A DNA stretch of 64,000 nt from Leucaena leucocephala (taxonomy: Eukaryota > Streptophyta > Magnoliopsida > Fabales > Fabaceae): NCBI GenBank assembly GCA_037074615.1, contig CM073527.1:28024848-28088847 (forward strand), given 5' to 3'. The notes under the pieces are model-generated. The model made no database searches and was not told where the DNA came from. It saw only the letters and a list, made by a program, of their open reading frames with translations. Positions 22,885 to 33,701 of the stretch are shown here, piece by piece; the stretch's first letter is position 1, and each line of letters starts with the position of its first letter. A program made the translations under genes and the position numbers.

Positions 22885-23757
22885 TTACACCTTGTCATCG
22901 TTGTCGCGGGATTCAACCGGAGCAATCTCCGATCTACTTGTTCCGCGCAGGCAAACGGAAGCCATCCACGTGAGAGCCTTCACCACCCTCACCATCCCAA
23001 TGGTAACGGTCAGATAATACAACCACCATCCGACGAAATCCGCCATCCCCACTTCCATCAATTGCTCTTTCTTTGCTTCCGCCATAACCACCAACGACTC
23101 CACATCTTCCCTCAACTTCCACCACCACAAGCCACCCAGGCTCGCCGCCATTATCACCCTCTCGATCCATCTTTCTTTCCTGGCAACGCCGCCAAACACC
23201 GTGTCATCCACCACCGGCTTCACCACCTCCCTGCTCCAAAGCTGCATCGTTTCGTGCAACCCCATGAGAAAAATCACCCTGCTCAGCAAACTCCGCTCCA
23301 CCCCAAAACTCGAATCAGAGTCATAAAGTCCCGCCGCTATGCTACCCTCAATGCCCAGACCAACGCAAACCTGGAAAGCACAGAGGAGAACCCACGCGGT
23401 GAAGAGACGAGGCCGGTGAACGGAGGTAGGCGAGTCGTTGAAAATGGTGATTTTGCCGGTCAATCCGTGGATGAAAGTGGCGACGCTAACAAATGAGACG
23501 AGAACGTAGAGAATGGCAGGGTTGACATGGAGAGCAAGATAGAAGGGATAGGGAATGGGTTTTGGCGAATGATACCAAGTGATGAGGGACTGAAGATGGT
23601 ATTGGGCGCCGGAGAGTCTGGCCAAAAGAAGAAAGGAGAGAGGGAGGAGGAGGCTGAGGATGGTGAGGGTGAGGAGGTAGAAGATTTCTGTCGGAGACGA
23701 CGAGGCACAGCTTTTCAAGAGCTCTTTAGCTTTGTGCTGCCATTTTTGCCTCCCCAT
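22885..23757 (-). CDS. Plant-specific multi-pass membrane protein, function unknown
   Basis: A single open frame of 290 residues starts MGRQKWQHKAKELLK. Hydrophobic segments lie at about 25-47 (YLLTLTILSLLLPLSFLLLA), 78-99, 118-136, 153-172, 198-212 and 236-265, so four to six membrane passes are likely. The hydrophilic C-terminus ends RSEIAPVESRDNDDKV. I recognise no enzymatic motif. By recalled gene order it corresponds to the unnamed transmembrane protein gene At2g47360. Long antisense open frames over it (for example 23062-23496) reflect its GC-rich codons, which stand out against the AT-rich spacers. Confidence 0.85.
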   Translation of the reverse strand: MGRQKWQHKAKELLKSCASSSPTEIFYLLTLTILSLLLPLSFLLLARLSGAQYHLQSLITWYHSPKPIPYPFYLALHVNPAILYVLVSFVSVATFIHGLTGKITIFNDSPTSVHRPRLFTAWVLLCAFQVCVGLGIEGSIAAGLYDSDSSFGVERSLLSRVIFLMGLHETMQLWSREVVKPVVDDTVFGGVARKERWIERVIMAASLGGLWWWKLREDVESLVVMAEAKKEQLMEVGMADFVGWWLYYLTVTIGMVRVVKALTWMASVCLRGTSRSEIAPVESRDNDDKV

Positions 23758-26358
23758 ATTGAAGTAAGTGATGATTTGAGCCGAACTAAGAAGAGCCCTT
23801 TATTCGCAAGCCACGGAAAGTTGAACATGAACGAACTTGAGGTCTGTGTCTACCAATTATACGTGTGACCCCCCAACTAGTTTTGGAAGAGGAACTTGAA
23901 GTGGTTGCCACGTCCTTTGTTTATCTAGTTGACATTTTATATATGACATGGGCTGGGCTGGGGGGTGTTCGTGTAAAAGCTATAAATATTTCCATTAATC
24001 AATTATCAATTAATTAAATAAATCTGTGCCGTATATATTGAACGATGGGCATGTCTGACTGCAACCAGCAAATTGGACGGAGATAATCTGTAGATTAATT
24101 GGATAATTGAACGAAGATTATGATACACATATTAGTTCCCTTTTCCGAATAAGAATCTATATAAACAGGTAATCTCAATACCAAAACAAGCACGTAGATC
24201 ACCTGATCTTCGGTGTATGGTAATAACAAACGAATTCAGAGTAATTAATTATAGAATTGCAAATTGGGACGTCCGGTGCTGAAGCATAAACTCTCATGCC
24301 ATAGCGCGACAGGAACAATCCAACATTGGTATATATTATCCTAGTTGACTAATTAGCGTTCGGCGTTGAGCTCTCGTTTCTTTTTCTCTCGTGTTTTTAT
24401 TCCTTCCTGTTTTTTTCCCCCAGACTTTGCCTTGCAAAACAGGTGATGGGTTATTACATCTGTTATACTCAACTTTTGGATAATTAGCTTACAAGATATT
24501 TCAGATGATCGCGTGACACATAATCTAATAAGACGTCTCACTTACTATGAGTTTAGTTATCTCCTAACTAGTAATTTAATTAGTAATATTTAGTATTGTT
24601 ATCTGAGGTCTTTCATGCGAGAAGATCAGCTGCAGTCATGTCATGTCATGAAGTCAGGATAATCATGCTACACAAATTCTGCAATAAATTTCAAAGCGTT
24701 TTGGTTTTCTTCCATTTTCCAATTTTACTTCTCGTAGTTGAAAATTTTCAATCAAGTGATTAACTGCACAATTTAGAATATAAAAAGGAAATTTTGATGT
24801 AAAGAAGGATGTGTTTGACCCGGAAAGGCACAAGGTCTATAATATTTTGGTGAAACTCAATATCCACACAAGTGACGAATCCTAAAAACGGCAATAAGTA
24901 AACACAAACGTTTGCCTCCCAGCAAGTGGTATATAATCTAACCAGCAGTGGGATTTTACCCGATCCACCGAAGTTGTTGGATGCTATTTGATCACTTTTC
25001 TGGTCCTTCGCATTTGACCTTTTCGGTCCACATATATGTATCGGATCCCCTGCAAAATTATTCAGTATTTATTTGAATTGTTACGTAATCCGTATATTTG
25101 TGTTGTTTTTTTTTAAAGAAAACTTAAATTCGAATGAAGTACATATGCTAGTAAGATAATAATGGCGGAGAACAGGCGCTCACTTTATAAAACATGGAGG
25201 GAGAAAACCCACTCATGGATGCCATATGGCTTTAAAATATCAAACTGCATATTTTTAGTACGAGACAAGCCACAGAATACGCTCGTTTTAAGTTTGTATT
25301 TTTGCTTGAGAAAAATAGGATCGTTGTGTTGAAAAATTAAAACAGAAAGAAACAGGAAAGAGAAGAGAGAGAAGAGAGAGAAGGAAATGAATAGCGTAGT
25401 AAGGGGAATGAAAAGAAAGGATTGATGATGGGAAGAGATAATATCAAATCACATATAGAAACGAAGGTGCCACGTCCTTGTTTTGTCTTTCTTCTTTTCT
25501 TGTTATTTCCAGGGTTGTCTTCATGGGCCCGTAAACGTTGCCTTGAATGTTGAGCCCACGTTATTTTCGGATTCATTCAGACTCATTCTAAAAAGCCCAT
25601 AGAGAATCAAACTACTCCGCTATGCTTGGTATTCTGGTCTTTATTACCCGGCAACAAAAATTTGCAATTCCCTCAACATGCCCACAAACAGTCTCCACGA
25701 TGACTGTTGGCTCACTCCAAATGAAGAGAGAATAATAGAACCCTCTTGAAATTGTGATATCTTCTGTTATGTTAACTATGTGTAGTTTTTATTTTTGTAG
25801 ACTAACCATAAGCAAACAGTCCCCAACGTGGCTCAAGACACGGTCATTCATTCCACAATAATCCAAAAGGCCAAGCAATTCAAGTGTACTTGGAAGTTCC
25901 CAATTGTATGTTTCCTCTCACAGTTGCTAGGTTATCGGAGTAGTTTTAGCAAGGTACACTGGGCAAGGACATTCATGGCTCCACAGTAAAGGATTCAGTG
26001 TAGTAAGGGAGCTGGACCACGCTGAGGTGCAGCCAATCGTAAAAATAATCTCTCTAAACAAACAGGTGCTGCGGTTGTTAAGTGTTTATTATATTGCAAG
26101 GTGGGCTCGCACTGATATGTGCATACTTGCTCCTTAGCTTTAAATTAAATGAGTGAAAAGAACGAAAGACAGCAACTTGAGCCTTTTGTCATCATCTCTT
26201 CTCGACCCTTCTTCTCTCTCTCTCTCTCTCTCTCTAATCAATCATCCCTTTCTGCTCATTACCCTCAGTACCTTCCCTTCCATCAGAACTCCATATCCGT
26301 CTTTTAAGCTTTCACCCAAAATAAAGAAAAGAAAGAAAGGAAGGTAAAATACGCTACT
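23758..26358. other. Intergenic between divergent genes
   Basis: Shared upstream space of the membrane-protein gene (-) and the WRKY gene (+). It contains a GA-rich tract at about 25340-25390 and a (TC)n run in the likely WRKY 5' UTR. Two TTGACC W-box cores (about 24815 and 25014) lie more than 1.3 kb from the WRKY ATG. I see no gene or clear transposon. Confidence 0.55.
26213..26235. repeat. (TC)n tract in the probable WRKY 5' leader
   Basis: A 23-nt perfect TC dinucleotide run about 125 bp before the WRKY start codon. CT-rich leaders are common in plant genes. Confidence 0.9.
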
Positions 26359-27335
26359 ATGGATGGTACTACCTCGCCTAAACTTGAGCCAGAAGCATCT
26401 CCAGCTCCCACGCCAGAAATTCAAGAATCCAAAAAAAGGTTAGTTTAACTTTTTCTGCTTGGGAGAAATGAAATGAAAAGCCAGAATTTTAGATCTTTGG
26501 CCATTTCCAAATTTGGGATGTTTGGTTTTACTGTTTGTTGAGCAAGTGCATGTTGCAGGAAAATTGTTCAGAGAACAGTTGTGGGGGTGAAAGTTGGAGA
26601 AAATGTTAGTAAACTGAAGAATGAAGGGCTACCATCGGACTCATGGTCTTGGAGGAAATATGGACAAAAACCTATTAAAGGGTCTCCTTATCCAAGGTTT
26701 ACATTCTTAATTCCCACGTCCTAGAAATAAACTGAAATTTAAGCTAATGCCATGCCCTGTGATTTCATCACTGCGAGTTGCTCTTACAAATTGACTCCAT
26801 CGTCTGTCTCAGAGGCTATTACAAGTGTAGCACATCCAAAGGTTGTTCGGCCAAAAAGCAAGTAGAGAGGTGCAGAACAGATGCTTCCATGCTCATTGTT
26901 ACCTATACTTCTTCCCATAACCATCCAGCTCCAGAATTCAAAGAATCAAAAACTCAAGCTACCGAAGATCTCACACCTAATACTTCAAAGGAGAAAGAGC
27001 AAGACCGAGAGGAAGAGAAGAAATATCTTCAACTTGCAACATGTGCAAATGAAGAAAATTTTCATTACCTGCGATCGCCGATAGGCTGTTCTGAAGACAT
27101 TATTATTGACCAAGAGGATCTTTTCAAATTTAACTCAGAGAAAACGCAAAATAGGATAGATCTTCTCTTAGAGGAAGAGCCGCTCTGTTATTCTCAGCTC
27201 AAGAGCCCCTCAAAGCTCAAATCGGAGGAACTCGACTTCTTCGACGAGCTTGAAGAGTTACCCATGTCTCCGTCGTTGTGGAACATGATGAGGAACAATT
27301 TTTCTGAGGAAAGGATTCCGGTTGCCCCTTCATGA
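26359..27335 (+). CDS. WRKY transcription factor, group IIe
   Basis: Nuclear regulator binding W-box DNA. Three exons (26359-26438, 26559-26696, 26813-27335) give 246 residues. The WRKY domain reads [20 protein letters not shown], then a zinc finger with Cys in YYKCS and VERCR and the HNH pair in SSHNHPAP. This is the C2H2 type of group II, and the GSPYPRGYYKCS form points to subgroup IIe. The second intron falls after the Pro-Arg (PR) of the WRKY domain, where most WRKY genes have it. The C-terminal half is acidic ([29 protein letters not shown]), a possible activation region. I cannot assign a specific WRKY number. Confidence 0.93.
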
Positions 27336-28747
27336 TTAAAGCCTTTGGTTGGGGCTTGCTGCCCAGAAGAATATAGCTAGGATGAATGTTCATATATACG
27401 CTATACCCACATTTGGAAGGGAACTGTAGAAGGGTAGTTTCATCGTTTAGTTACAACCTTTAAATTTCTACTTTGTCAAGACGAAGGTGCTTACCTTAAA
27501 ATAATAAGATTAATAACAATAAGTAATGATATTTTTTAAGGGTGTATTTATATTCTTTATACCATAATCTTTTGTCCATTAAAAGATGGAATTCCCGAGT
27601 TAGTGGCGAAATATCTTTGCCTAATGCGGTCCTTTTTTCCCCCTGTAAATGGATATGATGATATTGGAGAAGTTCATTTCGTGAACCAATTCGGTAATGT
27701 TCTGTTGGTATTAATCAAGGAATAATGGATATATAATACAAAGTTGTCATAAATAACATAGTTCATAACTAATATATACTGTTCCAATATCTGGATACAG
27801 TGGTTTATAGGGCATTGAAAAAGCTGAGAGATTCCAATGAACAAAATGACAAAACAAGATATCCTTATGATGGGGGAAGGCATAGGCCTTGCCCCATCAT
27901 GATCAATGGCTGCCCCACTTTGAATTGCAAGTCACAGTTTCTTTGCCAAACCCGAAGGACTCGTGATATGGATAAGCTCTTGGATTTTTTTTTTTTTTTT
28001 TTTGTAGAATGAGATTAAATTCACCTATAATTTAATGAGATAGTGAAATCTTTCTTTTTCTTATTCTTTAAAAATCGAACAGTAATATATTTTACTCCTT
28101 GCCATTTAAACCTAACGAACTGGAATATATGTTACGATTTCCCCCTCAGCCTGATTTTATCAAGGCTTGCTTATGGTAGACTTTTTTTAGCTATTTTGCT
28201 ATTTTTAATCTCAATATAATATATTTTACAGTGTGTCAGTGTGAGGAAGTTCGATAAAAATATACTGAGATTTGTTTAACAGGCTACTTGGTGTGTAAAA
28301 TTAAATTAAATAAAAATTAACTAATAATTTTAAAGATGAAAAATATGGTTACATCTTCAATTCAATTCAAATAATAAAATAAAAAAAATAGTAAAATTAA
28401 TATTTATAACTTTTTCCCATCACCAAGTTGGAACATAACATTTTTGAAACTCACCTATCATATAACAAATTCAGCTAAAACTGTTAGCCAAGAGGAAAAA
28501 AATCACTTCAAAATATATGACAAATCATCATAGCATAATTAAAATGCATGAAGCTGTGAACCTATTGCTCCCGCTTCTCTCCGTATAAAGCAAATCGGAA
28601 AACGAAATTTTCAACACCTTATTGTACAGTTGGAAAGCTATGAACGCCGTATAAATTAAGCAATGCAGATGGAACGAACAGCCAAAATGATTGTTCTAGT
28701 TTTGCACTAAGACGATTGTCCGCATTAAGGTACATGACTCAAAAACT
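27336..28747. other. Spacer between convergent WRKY and CLPP5 genes
   Basis: Holds both 3' flanks, an uninterrupted poly-T tract near 27987-28004 and AT-rich DNA. I see no gene or mobile element. Confidence 0.6.
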
Positions 28748-31740
28748 TCAGACAGTAGCCAGATCCAAGCCCTCTGCAGCAGCAGTTAATGGCTGAAGAG
28801 CTTTGAGAGGATTCATTATGACGCCATCGATAAGTCCATATTCTTTGGCTTCTTTTGCACTCATGAAGAAATCCCTGTCCGTGTCCTGGTTAATCTTCTC
28901 TAGACGTTGGCCAGTGTGATACGACAGATATCCATTCAGGTTTGCCTTATGATGCAGCATTTCATTTGCCTGAAAGATTATGATAAAATAATCAGTTTTC
29001 TCCCGAAAGGATTATGATACTTACGGAACGAAATCAATACAATAATCACTTGCAGAACCTGTCTTGTTGAATGTTGACTAATTATCAGCAAGTCTGGAAC
29101 CAAATACTTAAGATGTAACAAACAGCCTAAACTACTATTGAACACTTACGCTTGCTTAACCACGGTAACATCTCAAGGATTCTGATTAAAATGAAGTTTG
29201 AAATGCCATATGCCACATATGTCAAACAAATCAGTTCTAAATCCAGACTGTAGAAACTGATTTCACACACACACACACACACACAAAAACATACTCGGGG
29301 CCAAATTCTGAATATTGGCTATATAAGCAACTTGTACATTTACCCTGTGCAACAAAAACAGGATCTCTACCTGAATATCTATGTCAGTTTGGCCTCCTTG
29401 AGCTCCACCAAGCGGTTGATGAATCATTATCCTCGAATTAGGCAAGCTGTATCTCTTTCCTTCACGTGTAGAGGAAGAAAAGGGATAAGGGGTTAGAAGA
29501 ATGCTTCTTCCTTGGAGAACAAATGACAACGAGATCTACCATAAAAGGAATGAAAAGGGGCAAAAGTATGCAGTGATTACGAGATAGAGGAATCATTACC
29601 TTTAGTCCCAGCACTAAGGAGAAAAGCCCCCATACTGCTCAAGAAAAGGCCATAGATATTATTACATTAATGGGGGAAACATCTCTAAAAGCCAAAAGAA
29701 ACAAGCACATGATCAACTATGGATCACCCCAGAGACAAATTATCAATATTAAAGGGGAGTTTGAATTCTAGGAACTATTCCTTACACAAAACTCATAAGT
29801 ATTTTGAATTTTATCTCATTGGCATAAACAATCACTTTCCCTAAAAAGATAGGCCAAGTCTTCAGAAGAACCGGGAATATGATGAATCTGAGAACCAGAA
29901 CATAAATCAACAGGGATGACAATTGTTGAAAACATCATGAATTCAAACACCATGGTGCATCTCTGATAATAGCTGGTAAGAACAAATTTCAAAGCCATAG
30001 CAAAAGAAGCACTCAGGTTTTGATCTAGACATATACTAAGATCAAGTAAGAATTAAGGTGATCCCATCCAAAAGAAGGATTAACTATTACCTAGCTGCTA
30101 GTCCAACACAAACAGTTGAAACATCAGGTCGGATATGTCTCATTGTATCAAATATCGCCATACCTACCAAAAGAAAATGAAATCATGGTATTTTTCATAT
30201 ATATATAACAAAAGACACAAAGACAGCTACTTCAAGAGCCATTACCGGCTGTTACTGATCCTCCAGGAGAATTTACATACATGACAATGTCCTGTACAAA
30301 AAATGTCAAACCAGTGAGTTGAAAAGAATTCTAGCATAAGAAAAATTGAAGGTAAGCACATATTAGAAAGAATCAAAGACAGATTCAAGGTAATAATCAT
30401 ATCAAAATGACGAAACACCAACATATTAGTATTTGATGTCATACTCCAGAAATGCAAAGGATTATTTTAAATAAACTAAGATGTGAGAAGATAAAACCAG
30501 ATTTTTAGTGATTAAATTGAAGAACAGACCTTGTTAGGATCAACAGCATCAAGATAAAGAAGCTGAGCGACTATGATATTAGCCATATCATCATCAACTG
30601 CTCCACCACAACGGATTATTCTCTAAATCCACCAAAGCTTATAATCAATAGTTGAAGAACAAAAACTGAAAAGTCAACCTTAAGTAGCATTTAGAAGAGC
30701 AACAACTGGGTTACATATTGAAAAAGCTGACTTATAACACTCTGAAAACGCTCCTGCACCATGGGGGGCGGACCTTGTCCTTGAGCATAAGTAGGGAAAT
30801 ATGGGGAAGATGGCACTTGCAGATTATCTCTACAAGAACATTTTAAGAGAAGATCAATAGAAAGGCTTAAACGAATAACAGGGGAAAAAAGGAAATTTAT
30901 ACCTTATGGACCAAATACCCTGGCGTGAACTCCCCTCAGGTGCCCAAAAATCATTAGCGTACGCAGCCTTCACAGGAGAGCTTTGAGTATTCCTTTTATT
31001 TCCCACCAATTTCTTTAATTTCCTGCGAGTCATAAAAGCTTCATCCTCTGTATAGATATAACTAACAGGGATAACAGACGATATTCTCCTCACCTCGAGG
31101 CTCAGTTGCAAAAGAAGAAACAAAATATGGGAATATGGGGCATACATAATATTTCATTTCGAACAAATCAATTAACAATAGAATTTAAATCCTTTAACCC
31201 AAGATTAGATATTTGACTTCAGTGAAGAAATCTGACAGCTTTGACAAACGGAAGCAATTTCGTTCATATCATAACATGATGGCATTCCTTCTCATTAAAT
31301 ATGCTTCCTAGTAAAATCCGGTTAGTCAACAAAGAGGTACTCAAGAACTAGTTGTCTTTTAATTCATCTTTCCCCTCGAAACCTAAACCAACGACGATAG
31401 TCAAAATCGTCCAATCTCACCATTATCACCAGAACAATTTTAAAGTCGCTGTTTTTATCAATCCTTCCCTGATCTCTCTTGAGAGTATAAAACTTACAGC
31501 ATTCATCCAGAAAAACGCTTTAATCATAGAGTATGGCATTTAAAAAGGAGAAAAAAGATTGCAAATTTCCGGTCTACAAGTATAGAACCCGAATATTATT
31601 AGGGAAAATTACCTCGACCTGAAAGGGTCAGAGGCGAAAGAAAGCTTCTGAGTGTCGGAACAAGAACTATGGCTCGACGAAAGAAAAAGAGGGTTGGATC
31701 TAAGAGAGGATGCCTGGGTAGAGACCCACGTATGAGCCAT
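28748..31740 (-). CDS. CLPP5: ATP-dependent Clp protease proteolytic subunit 5, chloroplastic
   Basis: Subunit of the stromal ClpP/R core. Nine exons: 31740-31613, 31022-30903, 30829-30715, 30622-30530, 30291-30246, 30163-30091, 29634-29600, 29459-29371 and 28969-28748, giving 306 residues. The first about 65 residues are Ser-rich, as in a chloroplast transit peptide ([15 protein letters not shown]). The catalytic residues fall at Ser192 (LAASMGAF), His217 ([10 protein letters not shown]) and Asp266 (QDTDRD). The spacings of 25 and 49 equal those of E. coli ClpP Ser97, His122 and Asp171. The subunit is therefore catalytic, not a ClpR. Intron 5 splits the Gly codon before MAIFDTMRH. The C-terminus ends [14 protein letters not shown]. 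Recalled orthologue: At1g02560. Confidence 0.97.
29264..29285. repeat. (CA)n microsatellite in a CLPP5 intron
   Basis: About eleven CA units in the intron between the eighth and ninth CLPP5 exons. Confidence 0.9.
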
Positions 31741-31863
31741 TTCTGGAATTGCTTCAACACTATGGTCTGGAATTCACTAAACTTGGGGCTATGGCAGGCC
31801 GTATCCGCATGAACGAAGGGCAGAAGCAACAGCGAGTAGAGTGTTTCGTGGCAGAGAGTAGCT

Positions 31864-32507
31864 TAGGGTTTGTTTGGATGGGGGGTTTTGGAGGGGAGGG
31901 AAGGGGAGAGGAGAGAAAAGTATGTTTGATTGGAAAAAATAGAGGAAAAAGGAGAGGAGAATTTTTGTCTTCTTCTCTCTTCCCTCTACTCCTCTCCAAA
32001 AATGAGAGTTTTTAGATGAAAGAGAAATTTTTTCCTATTTTTTTAATTAAAATATCCTTAATTTTTTTAATATTCTAATTATACTTTTAATTTTTAATTT
32101 TTATTTTTTTATATATAATTTTTTCTTTAATTACATATATAATAAATTATTTATATATTATATTAAAATATATAATAATTATAAAATTAATAAAAAATAA
32201 TATTAAAATTTTAATATATTTTTTATTTTTTATAATTTTATTATATATATAAATGAGATAAAAAAATTTAAGATTCATAGATTAAAAAATAATAATTTTG
32301 ATATGAATATTGTAAATAAAAAATAAATAAATTTAAATAAAGAGATAAGGGTATATTTATCAACTTTTAATTAACCTATCTCCTCTCCCCTCTCCTTTCC
32401 TTATGAATCAAATAAAAAATATCATTCATTAACCTTCCTTACCTTTTCCTACCCTCCCTTAAATTAACTTAATATACCCTCTCTTATGGTAAACCAAATA
32501 AAGCTTT
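31864..32507 (+). mobile_element. Family 2 inverted-repeat element, copy 1
   Basis: It starts TTAGGGTTTGTTTGG, then a G-rich stretch. It ends in a C-rich stretch and CCAAATAAAGCTTTA, roughly the reverse complement of the start. The centre is extremely AT-rich. The reverse-complement match to 59031-59690 (shared TTTAAGATTCATA and TTAAAATTTTAATAT blocks) shows both are copies of one family. The target duplication is unclear. Confidence 0.75.
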
Positions 32508-32514
32508 AGTGTGC

Positions 32515-32980
32515 GATTGGAACACACACAAAATATAAGTTTAAAATTTAAATTTAATTTTTAATAAAATTTAAATTTTACAAAGTTTTAAAATAAATAA
32601 TTATATTTATTCAAATAAATTTTTAAATTAAATTATAAAATTTTAGATAAATTGATTAGAGTAACTTATAAAATAGTAAAAGAATTTATAAATTAATTAA
32701 TTATTATATTACTCTTATTTTTTTATACTCTCTCTCATCTCTATTACTTTTTCTTATACATTATCTCCTTTATTTTTTTATATCCCATTTTCTCTTATAT
32801 CTTATCTCTCTTTATTTAATATTTAAATATTTATTCATAATTTACTAATAATAAAAATATTTTTAAAAATAATTATCTAAATATTTATTTAAAATTATTT
32901 TTTTATAATTTTTTTTAAAAACTGTATAAAAAATCTTTTTTTTATAAGCACGATTTTTTAAATTTTATGTAAACGGCACC
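32515..32980 (+). mobile_element. Family 1 element, copy E
   Basis: Plus orientation. Left end GTGCGATTGGAACAC; diagnostic TAAATTGATTAGAGTAACTT; a CTCTCTCATCTC core near 32738; right arm AATTATCTAAATATTTATT. The right end is near GTAAACGGCACC. The pyrimidine core is shorter and more AT-invaded than in copies F, H and I. Confidence 0.7.
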
Positions 32981-33701
32981 TCTCAGCTGCGTTCGTCCTC
33001 AGTGTATGTGAGTATGTGACTTTACCACGCAACATGATATGAATAGCCAAAGCCTTGTTTTTCTTAAAATAAATTTTTATTTGTTACAATTTTTTTATGT
33101 AGAAAACCTCACACCACTAAGTAATAATACATATTAATATAGTAATTAAAAAATATCGTATCATGGCATTTATCATTGTCTAATATCTTTTTCTATCAAT
33201 TTTTTAAAATTAAAATATATTAATATTATAAATGAAAAAATAAGTTATTTTTAGATAGTTTACTTTTATTAAAAAAGATTAACTTATGAGAATTCTGGAA
33301 AAATCAGAAATCAGAATTCATTTTGTGTTTGATTAAAGTCATAATAAACCACTTTTTACTTAAAAAGTGATTTTTAAGTAGTTTGGATACTCATTTACAT
33401 AGTTGCCCTGGATCGGCTAGAAACTCGGGAGCATCATTAATCTGCTTCATTAATTTGTATATCATCACGTTACGTGCAAACAGAGTAAACGTTATTCATT
33501 TTCATTTAACTTCTTATATCATCACCCAAAAAGATGCATGATACAGCAAATGAACAATCCGCAACATGAGCTCTTGCAATGGCTCAAAACTCAACACATG
33601 CTAATCGCTCTACCCTAAATCTGTACCTAGGAGAGTTATGAACACTTGGGGATGCCATATATAACTGGCAGAAGTCGACGATAAAGGGACTTTTGGTAAC
33701 G

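Larger units (their letters stand above)
31741..33701. other. CLPP5 upstream region and INO80B 3' flank with two transposons
   Basis: A family 2 element (about 31864-32507) begins only about 125 bp above the CLPP5 start codon, so it may lie in the 5' UTR or core promoter. It is followed almost directly by a family 1 element (about 32515-32980). The rest, to 33701, is AT-rich 3' flank. Confidence 0.6.

Noticed and set aside
23062..23868. Long plus-strand open frames (144 and 113 residues)
   Set aside because: They are antisense to the intronless membrane-protein gene, whose GC-rich third codon positions keep stops rare on the other strand.
24815..25019. Two TTGACC W-box cores upstream of the WRKY gene
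   Set aside because: The six-base motif is frequent by chance, and these sites are more than 1.3 kb from the start codon.
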